A stretch of 64,000 nucleotides of DNA, from contig NZ_LR594671.1 of NCBI RefSeq assembly GCF_901827185.1, positions 2,356,001 to 2,420,000 of the forward strand, read 5' to 3'. Below the pieces are notes generated by a model. The model was not told the DNA's origin, searched no databases, and worked only from the letters and a program-made list of their open reading frames with translations. The position numbers were made by a program, and so were the translations under genes. Shown here in pieces: positions 48,790-58,360 of this stretch (its first letter is position 1; each line of letters opens with the position of its first letter). The stretch comes from Variovorax sp. PBL-E5. GTDB taxonomy: Bacteria > Pseudomonadota > Gammaproteobacteria > Burkholderiales > Burkholderiaceae_C.

Positions 48790-49640
48790 GGTGTGTGTCC
48801 TTCAGGAGAGTGAGGGGGTGTGCCGTACGCGCCGGCCTCGAGCAGCGCGCGCGAGCCGAGGTCGGCGCCGTTCCAGCGCGTGAAGAAGCCGGCGGCGCTG
48901 CCGCCGTCGACGGTCATCACCGAGCCGGTGACATAGCTGGCCGCATCGGACAGCAGGAAGAGGCCAGGGCCGGCCTGTTCTTCCGGCCGGCACAGGCGTC
49001 CGAGCGGGTTGCGGTCCACCATCGCGTACTGCAGGTGGTCCGACGGGATGTTGGCCTTCAGGAGCGGCGTGTCGACCACGCCCGGCGCGAGCGCGTTGAC
49101 GCGCACGCCGAAGCGTCCCCATTCGATGGCCAATGCGCGCGTGAGGCCGATCACGCCGTGCTTGGACGCGCTGTAGTGCGCGCGGCCCGCGTGGCCGCCG
49201 AGGCCATCGATCGACGCGACCGTGACGATCGCGCCGCGCTGCCGCGCCACCATGCGCCGGCCCACCGGCTGGACCGAGCGGAACATGCCGGTCAGGTTGA
49301 CGTCCAGACAACGCGTCCAGAGTTCGTCGGGCATCGTATCGGCGGCGGAAGGTGGCGAGATGCCGGCGCAGGCGACCATGCCGTCGATCTCGCCCATCTG
49401 TTCCTCGACGCGCACGACGGCGGCCTCGCAGGCGGCCGCGTCGCGCACGTCCAGCGTCTGGGCGATCGCCCGCGCGCCGAGGTCGCGCAGTTCGGCGGCG
49501 ACGTTCGCGGCGCGTTCGGCCACGGCATCGACCACCGCGACCCGGGCGCCGCCGCGCGCGGCTTCGATGCCGATCGCGCGGCCGATGCCGCTGCCGCCGC
49601 CGGTGATGAAGATCAGGCGGCCCTGCAGTCCGTAGTCCAT
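48786..49640 (-). CDS. Short-chain dehydrogenase/reductase with C-terminal extension
   Basis: 284 residues. TGGGSGIG, active site Ser and YSASK. About 25 residues beyond the usual SDR end (after MTVDGGSAAGF), reading RWNGADLGSRALLEAG. The ATG at 49640 has GGAGGTG 6 bp upstream and sits 27 nt after a predicted +1; longer in-frame starts would read through the operator. First gene of its operon. Confidence 0.88.
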   Translation of the reverse strand: MDYGLQGRLIFITGGGSGIGRAIGIEAARGGARVAVVDAVAERAANVAAELRDLGARAIAQTLDVRDAAACEAAVVRVEEQMGEIDGMVACAGISPPSAADTMPDELWTRCLDVNLTGMFRSVQPVGRRMVARQRGAIVTVASIDGLGGHAGRAHYSASKHGVIGLTRALAIEWGRFGVRVNALAPGVVDTPLLKANIPSDHLQYAMVDRNPLGRLCRPEEQAGPGLFLLSDAASYVTGSVMTVDGGSAAGFFTRWNGADLGSRALLEAGAYGTPPHSPEGHTP

Positions 49641-49666
49641 GGCGAACACCTCCACATGGGATTGAG

Positions 49667-49719
49667 TGCGCCGAATGTGGCAGCGAGCGCGCGGGGCGTC
49701 TGTCCCCATGGCAAGGGAC
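49667..49719 (-). promoter_or_regulatory. Dyad-box promoter 3 (SDR-SDR-OYE operon)
   Basis: 18-bp operator with GTCCC/GGGAC arms at 49702-49719. On the minus strand GGGGACAGACG gives -35 CAGACG (49697-49702), 17 bp, -10 CACATT (49674-49679), +1 near 49667 and a 27-nt leader with GGAGG. Confidence 0.62.
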
Positions 49720-49731
49720 AACGCCGCGTCT

Positions 49732-49784
49732 GTACCACGCGCAGGGGACTGACGGTCCGGCGCGCCGCCCGAATACTGCGGCCA
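49732..49784 (+). promoter_or_regulatory. Dyad-box promoter 4, leaderless (LivG at 49784)
   Basis: Operator GTACC-N7-GGGGAC at 49732-49749, -35 CTGACG (49749-49754), 17 bp, -10 AATACT (49772-49777). Predicted +1 is 49784, the A of the ATG itself. No ribosome site precedes the gene. Confidence 0.65.
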
Positions 49785-50565
49785 TGTCTTCACCCTCCGA
49801 TGTCCTGCTGCGCGTGAGCCAGCTGTGTGTCCGCTTCGGCGGCATCGTCGCGCTTGATGGCATCTCCTTCGATGTGCGGCGCGGTCAGATCTGCGGGCTG
49901 ATCGGTCCCAACGGGGCAGGCAAGACCACGCTCTTCAATTGCCTGAGCCGCCTCTACACGCCGGCCTCCGGCGCCATCACTTTCGATGGCATCGATCTGC
50001 TGGCCCAGCCGCAGCACGCGATCGCGGCCGCGGGGATCGGCCGCACCTTCCAGAACGTGGCGCTGTTCCCGGCCATGACGGTGCGCGAGAACGTGATGGT
50101 CGGGCGCCACTGCCGCACCGGCACCGGCTACCTCGCCAATGCCTTCCGTCTGCCTGCCGTGCGGCGCGAGGAGGCCCAGGTGCGCGAGCGCACCGACGGC
50201 GTGATGCGCCTGCTCGACCTTGCCGAAGCGGCCGAGACGCCGGTGAAGAACCTGTCCTTCGGCACGCGCAAGCGCGTCGAGATGGCGCGTGCGCTGGTGG
50301 CCGAGCCCCAGCTGCTGCTGCTCGACGAGCCGGCGGCAGGCCTCAATCACGAAGAGGTGGATGGCCTGCGCCAGCTGATCGTGGACGTGCGCGACCGGTT
50401 CCGCGTCACCGTGCTGCTGGTGGAGCACCACCTCAATCTCGTGATGCGCGTGTCCGACCAGGTGGTGGCGATGAATTTCGGCCGCAAGATCGCCGACGGG
50501 CCGCCGGCCGAGGTGCAGGCCGATCCGGAGGTGGTGCGCGCCTACCTGGGAACGGAGACCGCCTG

Positions 50566-50566
<1 letters not shown>
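49784..50566 (+). CDS. Liv-type ABC transporter ATPase (LivG family, operon C)
   Basis: 260 residues. Walker [10 protein letters not shown] near residue 44, Q-loop TFQNVALFPAMTV, signature LSFGTRKRVEMARAL, Walker [13 protein letters not shown]-loop VEHHLN. The start has no Shine-Dalgarno sequence and coincides with the predicted transcription start, so the mRNA is probably leaderless. First gene of a LivG-LivF-LivH-LivM set; no binding protein is in this operon. Confidence 0.92.
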
Positions 50567-51279
<713 letters not shown>

Positions 51280-51293
51280 GAAGGACCCATTCC

Positions 51294-52166
51294 ATGTACA
51301 GCCTGCTGCAACAGATCGCCTCCGGCATCGCCATGGGCGCGATCTACGCCTGCCTCGGCCTGGCGCTGGTGATGATCTACCAGTCGACCCACCACATCAA
51401 TTTCGCGCAGGGCGAGATGGCGATGTTCTCGACCTTCATCGCCTTCCTGCTGCTCAAATGGGGGCTGCCGTACTGGGCCGCGGCGATCGCGACCCTGGCC
51501 TTCGGCTTCGTTGCCGGCTTCGCCATCGAACGCCTGGTGCTGCGGCCCCTGGGGGACGTTCCGGAGCTGTCGGTCATCGTCGTCTTCATCGGCCTCTTCG
51601 TCGGCATCAATTCGCTGGCGGGATGGATCTTCGGCCACCAGCTGGAGCCCTTCCCGAGTCCGTTCCCCGAAAAGGTCTTCGGCGGCAGCACGCTGATCTC
51701 GGGCCACGAATTCGGCACCGTGGTGGTGGTCCTCCTGGTGATGGCGGTGCTGTATGCATTCCTGCGCTTCACCAGGATCGGGCTCGCGATGCGCGCTTCG
51801 GCCGAGAACCCGGTGTCCTCGCGGCTCGCCGGCATCCCGGTCTCGTGGATGCTCTCGCTGGGCTGGGGCCTCTCGGCGCTGATCGGCGCGGTGGCGGGGC
51901 TGATGGTGGCGCCGGTCGTCTTCCTCGAGCCCAACATGATGGGCGGCGTGCTGATCTACGCCTTTGCGGCGGCGCTGCTCGGCGGCATCGACAACCCCTG
52001 GGGCGCGGTGGCCGGCGGGCTGATCGTGGGAGTGATCGAGAACCTGGCCGGGACCTATGTGGTGGGCACCGAGCTCAAGCTCTCGCTGGCCCTGCTGCTG
52101 ATCGTCGGCGTGCTGCTGGTGCGGCCCTCGGGCATCTTCGGCCGCAAGCTGGTGGCGAGGGTCTGA
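51294..52166 (+). CDS. Liv-type ABC transporter permease (LivH family, operon C)
   Basis: 290 residues, about eight membrane segments. The LivH motif GAIYACLGLALVMIYQSTHHINFAQG is split here as GAIYACLGLALVMIY then HHINFAQGEMAM. Later FAAALLGGIDNPWGAVAGGLIVG forms the ATPase contact loop. GAGAAGGA lies 9 bp upstream. Confidence 0.92.
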   Translation: MYSLLQQIASGIAMGAIYACLGLALVMIYQSTHHINFAQGEMAMFSTFIAFLLLKWGLPYWAAAIATLAFGFVAGFAIERLVLRPLGDVPELSVIVVFIGLFVGINSLAGWIFGHQLEPFPSPFPEKVFGGSTLISGHEFGTVVVVLLVMAVLYAFLRFTRIGLAMRASAENPVSSRLAGIPVSWMLSLGWGLSALIGAVAGLMVAPVVFLEPNMMGGVLIYAFAAALLGGIDNPWGAVAGGLIVGVIENLAGTYVVGTELKLSLALLLIVGVLLVRPSGIFGRKLVARV

Positions 52167-52168
52167 GC

Positions 52169-53212
52169 ATGTCGGCATTGCCTCTTTCAAGCGAGCAGCC
52201 CTCCACCTTGGTCCCGCCATCCACCCGCGCCGCGCGAAGCTCGTGGCGAGCGCTCGCCCTGGGCGTGCTGGCTCTCGCGGCGCTGGCCGTGCCCTTCGCG
52301 CTGTCCGACTACCGCATCTTCCTTGCCACCATGACGCTGATCACCGCGATCGGCGTGCTCGGGCTCAACATGCTGGTGGGCTACAACGGCCAGCTCTCGC
52401 TGGGCCACGGCGCGCTGTATGCGCTGGGCGCGTACGTCACGGCGGTGCTGATGGAGCACGCCGGCTTCGCGTGGTGGGCCACGCTGCCGGTGTCGGCGGT
52501 GGTGTGCTTCGCATTCGGTTTCCTGTTCGGCTGGCCTGCGCTGCGCCTGAAGGGCCACTACCTCGCGCTGGCCACCTTTGCACTCGCGCTGGCCACGCCG
52601 CAGCTGCTCAAGCACAAGGCGCTGGAGCCCTGGACCGGCGGGGTGCAGGGCATCGCGCTGATGAAGCCCGACGCGCCCTTCGGGCTCAAGCTCTCGTCCG
52701 ACCAGTGGCTCTACCTCGTGGTGCTGGCCGTGGCGGTGCTGATGTTCCTCTGCGCGTGGAACATGCTGCGGGGCCGGCTCGGCCGGGCCACGATCGCGAT
52801 ACGCGAACAACCGATCGCGGCGTCCGCCATGGGCATCAACGTGCCCTATGTGAAGGCGATGACCTTCGGCATCAGCGCGCTCTACACCGGCGTGGCCGGC
52901 TCGCTCGGTGCGATCGCCACGGCCTTCGTCGCACCCGACAGCTTCGGCATGTTCGTGTCGGTGTTCTTTCTCGTGGGCGTGGTGGTGGGCGGCCTCGGCA
53001 CGATCTCGGGCGCGCTGGTGGGCGCGGCCTTCATCCAGTTCATTCCCAATGTCGCCGACCAGATCTCGAAGTCCGCGCCTTCGGCCATCTTCGCGGGCTT
53101 CCTGATCCTGTGCATGTTCCTGATGCCGCAGGGCTTCGTCGGCCTGGTGAACAGCAGCCTGCGCCGCCTGGCCGCGCGACGTGCCGGCGAACGTCCCCGT
53201 CGAGGGGACTGA
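52169..53212 (+). CDS. Liv-type ABC transporter permease (LivM family, operon C)
   Basis: 347 residues, nine or ten membrane segments, with GYNGQLSLGHGALYALGAY and VGVVVGGLGTISGALVGAAF. Starts 2 bp after LivH. Its last codons (RRGD) and stop are the operator of the next promoter, GTCCCCGTCGAGGGGAC, so protein end and control site share the same bases. Confidence 0.92.
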   Translation: MSALPLSSEQPSTLVPPSTRAARSSWRALALGVLALAALAVPFALSDYRIFLATMTLITAIGVLGLNMLVGYNGQLSLGHGALYALGAYVTAVLMEHAGFAWWATLPVSAVVCFAFGFLFGWPALRLKGHYLALATFALALATPQLLKHKALEPWTGGVQGIALMKPDAPFGLKLSSDQWLYLVVLAVAVLMFLCAWNMLRGRLGRATIAIREQPIAASAMGINVPYVKAMTFGISALYTGVAGSLGAIATAFVAPDSFGMFVSVFFLVGVVVGGLGTISGALVGAAFIQFIPNVADQISKSAPSAIFAGFLILCMFLMPQGFVGLVNSSLRRLAARRAGERPRRGD

Positions 53213-53244
53213 CGCGCGCACGCGCCTGAGAGAAAGTCACACCA
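53193..53244 (+). promoter_or_regulatory. Dyad-box promoter 5, leaderless (ferredoxin)
   Basis: 17-bp operator GTCCCC-N5-GGGGAC at 53193-53209, inside the end of livM. -35 CTGACG (53209-53214), 17 bp, -10 GAAAGT (53232-53237). Predicted +1 is 53244, the A of the ferredoxin ATG. Confidence 0.6.
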
Positions 53245-53567
53245 TGCCCCGTGCCATCTACATCCATCCGAACGGCGAGCGCACCGAGCTCGACGTGGCC
53301 AACGGCCAGAGCCTCATGCTGGCCGCCACCACCCACGACGTGCAAGGCATCGTCGGCGACTGCGGCGGCGTCATGAGCTGCGCCACCTGCCACGTGATCG
53401 TCGACGACGCCTTCCTCGAGCGGATCCCGCCCGTGGTCGACACCGAAAGCCAGATGCTCGACTACACGGCCGCACCGCGCGAAGCGGGCAGCCGCCTGTC
53501 GTGCCAGATCGTCATGAGCGATGCGCTGGACGGCATTGCCGTGCGCATCGCGGACCCGCAACTGTAA
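53244..53567 (+). CDS. 2Fe-2S ferredoxin (P450-type redox partner)
   Basis: 107 residues. Cluster Cys pattern DCGGVMSCATCHV, then LSCQI near the C terminus, the adrenodoxin/putidaredoxin-type arrangement. This family supplies electrons to bacterial P450s, including CYP199 enzymes. It is the only small ferredoxin in the window, and no dedicated ferredoxin reductase is seen in the island. Probably first gene of the VOC-DUF3237-SDR-SDR-P450-SDR unit that follows. Confidence 0.92.
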   Translation: MPRAIYIHPNGERTELDVANGQSLMLAATTHDVQGIVGDCGGVMSCATCHVIVDDAFLERIPPVVDTESQMLDYTAAPREAGSRLSCQIVMSDALDGIAVRIADPQL

Positions 53568-53596
53568 GAACCGCATTCAACACGGAGAAACGCTTC

Positions 53597-54235
53597 ATGC
53601 AAGTCACCGCATCCCAGGTCAGCGCCAAGCCCCCGACACCGCTGGCACCCAATCCCGGCCTCACGCCGATGATGCTCAACCACGCCGCATGGGTGACGCC
53701 CGACGCGGCGGCCACCACCGACTTCTACACCCGCATCATGGGCATGGAGCTGGCCAGCACGGTGCTGGACGACAGCGTGCCGTCGACCGGCGACGCCATT
53801 CCCTACTTCCACATTTTCTTCCGCATGGGCGACGGCTCGACCCTGGCCTTCTTCGAGGCGCCGGGCGTTCCGCCGCCGTCGAAGGCCAGCCATCCGGCCT
53901 ACGACATCTTCAATCACATCGCGCTGCAGGCGAAGGACCGCGCCGAGGTGATGAAGTGGTACGAGTGGCTCACCTCGCAGGGCGTCGAGGTGATCGGGCC
54001 GACCGACCACAAGGGTCTGATCCTGTCGATCTACTTCCATGATCCGGCGGGCATCCGGCTGGAGGTCACCACGCCGCTCGACAAGGAGTGGAACCGCCAC
54101 ACCGACAAGGGCTACGCCGACCTCAAGCTGTGGGAAGACTGCAAGCGCCAGGCGAAGGCCGAAGGGCGCGACGTGCCGGAGGCGCTGCTCGAGCTCATCA
54201 AGGACGTGCGCAAGCGCTACGACGAGAAGGCATGA
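53597..54235 (+). CDS. VOC-superfamily (glyoxalase/dioxygenase-type) protein
   Basis: 212 residues. One visible betaalphabetabetabeta set starting MLNHAAWVTPDAAATTDFY, a second starting FNHIALQAKD, and the C-terminal GIRLEVTTPL with the metal-ligand Glu. A helical tail of about 40 residues follows. Fold families include extradiol dioxygenases and isomerases; ring cleavage of the island's substrate is possible but not shown. Starts 29 bp after the ferredoxin with GGAGAAA. Confidence 0.85.
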   Translation: MQVTASQVSAKPPTPLAPNPGLTPMMLNHAAWVTPDAAATTDFYTRIMGMELASTVLDDSVPSTGDAIPYFHIFFRMGDGSTLAFFEAPGVPPPSKASHPAYDIFNHIALQAKDRAEVMKWYEWLTSQGVEVIGPTDHKGLILSIYFHDPAGIRLEVTTPLDKEWNRHTDKGYADLKLWEDCKRQAKAEGRDVPEALLELIKDVRKRYDEKA

Positions 54236-54699
54236 CCCCGATCGCGCTGCGCCCGCTGTTCACGATCAAGGCGGAGGTCTCTGCGCCGCCGCAACTCGTG
54301 GGCGCCGTGCCGCACGGCTACACGCGGCGCGTGATGTGCGTGAGCGGAGGCCGCTTCGACGGCGAGCGCCTGCGCGGGCGCGTGCTGCCCGGCGGCGCCG
54401 ACGTCGTGCTCGAGCGCCCGGATGGCGGGCTGCACCTGGACGTGCGCCTCGTGCTCGAGACCGACACCGGCGGCCTGGTCTACATGACCTACAGCGGGCG
54501 GCGAAACGGACCCACGCCGGCGATCATGAAGAAGATCGTGAACCGCGAGCCGATTCCACGCGGCGCCGACTACTTCCGCGTCGCCGTCCAGTTCGAAACG
54601 GCCGCGCCCGGTCTCGAATGGCTCAACGACCGGATCGCCATCGGCACCGGAACCCGCGAGCCCGACGGGCCGGTGTACGACATCTGGGAAGTGGCATGA
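54232..54699 (+). CDS. DUF3237 family protein
   Basis: 155 residues, family of unknown function, recognised by PLFTIKAEV at the start, GGRFDGERLRGRVLPGGADVV near residue 36, and the FRVAVQFETAAPGLEWLNDRIAIG region, here split as FRVAVQFET and LEWLNDRIAIG. DUF3237 genes often sit in degradation clusters. Overlaps the VOC gene by 4 bp and the SDR by 4 bp. Confidence 0.85.
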   Translation: MTPIALRPLFTIKAEVSAPPQLVGAVPHGYTRRVMCVSGGRFDGERLRGRVLPGGADVVLERPDGGLHLDVRLVLETDTGGLVYMTYSGRRNGPTPAIMKKIVNREPIPRGADYFRVAVQFETAAPGLEWLNDRIAIGTGTREPDGPVYDIWEVA

Positions 54700-55484
54700 A
54701 GCGCTTCGAGGGCCGGCCGGCCATCGTCACCGCCGCCGCCTCCGGCATCGGCCGGGCCATTGCGCTGAGGCTGCACGAGGAGGGCGCACGGGTGCTCGCG
54801 GTCGACATCAACGCGGCGGCGCTGGAAGCGCTGCCGCGCTCGGACACGCTGTGCACCCTGGTGGCCGACGTGACCGCCGAGGGCGCGCCGCAGGCGATCG
54901 TCGCGGAATGCCTGCGCGCGTTCGGCGGCATTCGCGTGCTGGTCAACAACGCGGGCCTCGGCAACTGCCCGCCCTTCCACGAAACCACCGACGCCGACTA
55001 CGAGAAGTACGCCGGCATCAACCAGAAGGCGACCTTCATGATCACGCGCGCTGCCTTTCCCGCACTGATCCGGTCCGGCGGCGTGGTGCTCAACATCGCA
55101 TCCACGCTGGGTGTGGTCGGCTACCGGCGCCAGGCCGTCTACTCGATGGCGAAGGCCGGCGTGATCGGCCTCACGCGCAACCTGGCCGCGGACTACGCCG
55201 ACCAGGGCATCCGCGTCAACGCCATCGCACCCGGCATCATCGCGACGCCGCAGACCGCGGGGCGCCTCGGCACCGCGCGCTTCCAGGCCACGATCGTCGG
55301 CACCACGCCGATGGGCCGGCCCGGCCTGCCCGAAGAGATCGCCGGCGCGGCCGCATTTCTGTGCAGCGACGACGCGGGCTTCGTCACCGGCCAGGTGCTG
55401 GCGGTCGACGGCGGCCAGACGACCAGCGCCTACCTCAGCGAGCCCTTGGTGCAGTGCTGGGTCGACGCGCATCCCGACCACTGA
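54696..55484 (+). CDS. Short-chain dehydrogenase/reductase
   Basis: 262 residues. NNAG, active-site Ser and YSMAK are intact. The cofactor loop reads TAAASGIG, with Ala for the first Gly of TGxxxGIG, an unusual change that may alter NAD binding. The C terminus is extended (SEPLVQCWVDAHPDH). Starts on an ATGA overlap with the DUF3237 gene. Confidence 0.87.
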   Translation: MKRFEGRPAIVTAAASGIGRAIALRLHEEGARVLAVDINAAALEALPRSDTLCTLVADVTAEGAPQAIVAECLRAFGGIRVLVNNAGLGNCPPFHETTDADYEKYAGINQKATFMITRAAFPALIRSGGVVLNIASTLGVVGYRRQAVYSMAKAGVIGLTRNLAADYADQGIRVNAIAPGIIATPQTAGRLGTARFQATIVGTTPMGRPGLPEEIAGAAAFLCSDDAGFVTGQVLAVDGGQTTSAYLSEPLVQCWVDAHPDH

Positions 55485-55501
55485 ATCCCTGGAGTTTTTT
55501 C

Positions 55502-56266
55502 ATGCGCATCGCATTGATCACCGGCGCCGCGGGCGGGCTGGGGCTGGCCAGCGCCCGCAGGCTGGCCGAAGAGGGACTGACCATCGCCGTCGCCGACCTG
55601 CATGCGGAGGCCGCCCGGCGCGCCGCCGCCACGCTGCCCGGCGCCGGTCACATCGGCCTGGCCTGCAACGTGGCCGACGAGGACAGCGTGCGCGCCGCCT
55701 TCGACACGGTGCAGGACAGGCTCGGCCCTGTCGGCGTGCTCGTCTGCTTCGCCGGCATCCTCAGCGCCCAGCCGTCGCCGGGCCGGCTGCCCACGGTCGA
55801 CATCACGCTGCAGGAATGGGACGCCGTGATGCGCGTCAACGCGCTCGGCACTTTCCTGTGTGTGCGCGAGATGCTGCGCCGTTGCGACGGAAGGGCCGTC
55901 GAGCACGGCCGCATCGTCACCGTCGCCTCGCTCGCCGGCCAGATGGGCGGCATGCAGAGCGGAGCGGCCTACAGCGCGTCGAAGGGCGCGGTGCTGGCCT
56001 TGTCGAAGGTGGTGGCGCGCGAGGCCGCGCCGCTGGGCATCACGGTCAACACCGTCGCGCCCGGACCGATCGACACGCCCATGCTGCACCAGACCGTGCC
56101 CGCCGGCGCCGGTGACCGGAAGTACCTCGGCACCGCGGCCGTGCCGCTGGGCCGCATCGGCCTGCCCGAGGAAATCGCTGCCGCCGTGTCGTACCTCGTC
56201 TCGCCCGGCGCCGGCTTCGTCACCGGCGCCACCCTCGACGTCAACGGCGGCATGTTGATGCGCTGA
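55502..56266 (+). CDS. Short-chain dehydrogenase/reductase
   Basis: 254 residues. TGAAGGLG near residue 8, CFAG in place of NNAG, Ser and YSASK intact, FabG-like VNGGMLMR ending. It is 17 bp after the previous SDR with GGAG before the ATG. Works in the same pathway; role unknown. Confidence 0.88.
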   Translation: MRIALITGAAGGLGLASARRLAEEGLTIAVADLHAEAARRAAATLPGAGHIGLACNVADEDSVRAAFDTVQDRLGPVGVLVCFAGILSAQPSPGRLPTVDITLQEWDAVMRVNALGTFLCVREMLRRCDGRAVEHGRIVTVASLAGQMGGMQSGAAYSASKGAVLALSKVVAREAAPLGITVNTVAPGPIDTPMLHQTVPAGAGDRKYLGTAAVPLGRIGLPEEIAAAVSYLVSPGAGFVTGATLDVNGGMLMR

Positions 56267-56288
56267 CCACCCCTGAAGGAGATCCACG

Positions 56289-57530
56289 ATGAACGCGATC
56301 GACGCTTGCCCCTTCCATCCGGCCAACAGCGACTTCAAGCCGTACTACAGCCCCGAACTGCACGCCGCATTCGAACGCCAGCGGCGCGACGAACCGGTCT
56401 TCTGGAGCGAAGAGATCGGCTACTGGGTGCTGACCCGGCATGCCGATGTCTACGCGGTGCTGCACGACGGCGCGCGCTTCTCGTCGCAGAACACCACGCG
56501 GCCCGTCACGCCCATGCACCCCGACGCGCAGGCCATCCTGAAGGAGGGCGGCTATGCACAGACCGGCAGCCATTCGAGCCTGGACGGCGCCGTGCACAAG
56601 CGCATCCGCGGCGTCACCGGCCAGGTGCTGAATCTGCGCGAATTCGTCAAGCTCGAGTCGCACATCCGCCGCCTGGTGAACGAGGTGCTGGACCGCATCG
56701 ACGGACAGGATCCGGTCGACCTGCTGCGCGACGTCAACTACGAGCTGCCGGCGCAGGTCGTCTTCAAGGTCCTGGGCATTCCCGATTCGGACATTCCCGA
56801 CGTCAAGCACTGGGCGGGTGCGCGCAGCGTCATCGATTTCAGTCCCGCCACCCACGCGCAGCAGATCGAAGGCGCGCGCAACATGGTCGCGTTCTGGCAG
56901 TACTGCACCGAGATGGTCCACGAGCGGCTCAGGCATCCGCAGGACGACTTCACCAGCCGCATGCTCGCCATCCGCAACGGCGACGACGCCGTGATGACCA
57001 TCCCCGAGATCATCACCCACACCTTCGGCGTCGCCTTCGCCGGCCACGAGACGACGACCAACCAGCTCACCAACACCTTCCGCAGCCTGCTGCAGAACCG
57101 CGGCCAGTGGGAAGCGCTGTGCGCCGATCCTGCGCTGGCGGCCAACACGGTGGAAGAGGGCATGCGCTATGCCGGCGCCGTCATCGGCTGGCGCCGCGTC
57201 GCCCTCGAAGACGTCGCGTTCCGCGGCGTGCGGATTCCCGAGGGCGCGCCGATCATGCTGTCCTTCGCGTCGGCCAATCGCGACGAGGATGTGTTCGAGG
57301 ATCCCCATCGCTTCGACATCCGGCGCGCCAATGCGCGCAAGCAGCTCACCTTCGGCAACGGCGTGCATTTCTGCCTCGGTGCGCCGCTCGCGCGGCTGGA
57401 GATGAAGATCGTGTTCGAGGAATTCGCCAAGCGCTTTCCGCGCATGCGGCTGGCCGAACCCGACGACACGCGGCACATGCATACCTTCGTCTTTCGCGCA
57501 CCCAGCGCGCTGCCGGTGACGCTGCAATGA
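56289..57530 (+). CDS. Cytochrome P450
   Basis: 413 residues, a different subfamily from the two CYP199-like enzymes. I-helix AFAGHETTTN, E-x-x-R in EEGMRY, haem loop FGNGVHFCLGAPLARLE. All canonical residues are present. GAAGGAGA lies 8 bp before the ATG. It is between two SDR genes and overlaps the second by 4 bp. Hydroxylation followed by SDR oxidation of the alcohol is a reasonable reading; the substrate is unknown. Confidence 0.92.
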   Translation: MNAIDACPFHPANSDFKPYYSPELHAAFERQRRDEPVFWSEEIGYWVLTRHADVYAVLHDGARFSSQNTTRPVTPMHPDAQAILKEGGYAQTGSHSSLDGAVHKRIRGVTGQVLNLREFVKLESHIRRLVNEVLDRIDGQDPVDLLRDVNYELPAQVVFKVLGIPDSDIPDVKHWAGARSVIDFSPATHAQQIEGARNMVAFWQYCTEMVHERLRHPQDDFTSRMLAIRNGDDAVMTIPEIITHTFGVAFAGHETTTNQLTNTFRSLLQNRGQWEALCADPALAANTVEEGMRYAGAVIGWRRVALEDVAFRGVRIPEGAPIMLSFASANRDEDVFEDPHRFDIRRANARKQLTFGNGVHFCLGAPLARLEMKIVFEEFAKRFPRMRLAEPDDTRHMHTFVFRAPSALPVTLQ

Positions 57531-58312
57531 CGGCGGCCATGTTCGCGGACAAAGTGGCCGTCGTCACTGGCGGGGCCAGCGGCGTCGGGCTGGCGCTCGT
57601 GCGGCAGTTGCTCGATGCCGGTGCCCGCGTCACGGTGGTCGACCGCGACGAAGCCGCATTGCAGCGCGCACTCGAAGCGCTGGACCCTGCAAGATCCATC
57701 GGCGTGGCCGCTGACGTGGCGCAGGAAGCGGACGTGCAGCGCTACGTCGACACGGCCATGCGCAAGTTCGGCTGTATCGATCTCTTCCACAACAACGCCG
57801 CCATCGTCGGCCCCCAATCGCCGCTGCTCGATGTCCGCATGCAGGACTTCGAGCGGATCTTCGCCGTCAACGTGCGCGGCGTCCTGCTGGGCATGCAGAC
57901 CGTGGGCCGTGCGATGCGGGCGCAGGGCGGCGGGACGATGGTCAACACCGCGTCGGTGTCGGGGCAGCGCAGCAGCCGCGCCGAAGCGGGGCTGGGTGTG
58001 TACGGTGCTTCGAAGGCGGCCGTGATCCGGATGACGCAGCAGGCGGCGCTGGAGTTCGCGCCGCACGGAATCCGGATCAACGCCATCTGCCCGGGGCCGA
58101 TCGATACGCCGCTGCTGCGCAGCACCTTCCGGGTGGATGGGCGCACCAAGGCGCAGGCCGAGGCGGCGCTCAAGCAGCACTTCCTGAACCAGCCCTTGAA
58201 GCGGGCCGCGACGGCCGAGGAAGTGGCGAACCTGGTGTTCTGGCTCCTCGGACCGCAGGCCAGCTTCGTCACCGGCGGGGTCTACAACGTCGACGGCGGC
58301 ATGACGGCCTGA
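57527..58312 (+). CDS. Short-chain dehydrogenase/reductase
   Basis: 261 residues. TGGASGVG, NNAA in place of NNAG, Ser and YGASK intact, YNVDGGM near the end. ATGA overlap with the P450 gene. Last gene of the plus-strand unit that began with the ferredoxin; a hairpin follows the stop. Confidence 0.88.
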   Translation: MTAAMFADKVAVVTGGASGVGLALVRQLLDAGARVTVVDRDEAALQRALEALDPARSIGVAADVAQEADVQRYVDTAMRKFGCIDLFHNNAAIVGPQSPLLDVRMQDFERIFAVNVRGVLLGMQTVGRAMRAQGGGTMVNTASVSGQRSSRAEAGLGVYGASKAAVIRMTQQAALEFAPHGIRINAICPGPIDTPLLRSTFRVDGRTKAQAEAALKQHFLNQPLKRAATAEEVANLVFWLLGPQASFVTGGVYNVDGGMTA

Positions 58313-58344
58313 GGGGCGTGAGGCATCGCGGGATGCCTGCGCCC
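58313..58344. terminator. Hairpin between convergent genes
   Basis: AGGCATC/GATGCCT stem (7 bp) with a 4-nt loop, extended by GGGGCG and GCGCCC flanks. No U-tract on either strand, so termination may need Rho or be partial. Confidence 0.5.
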
Positions 58345-58360
58345 GCGTCGTGCGCGAGCC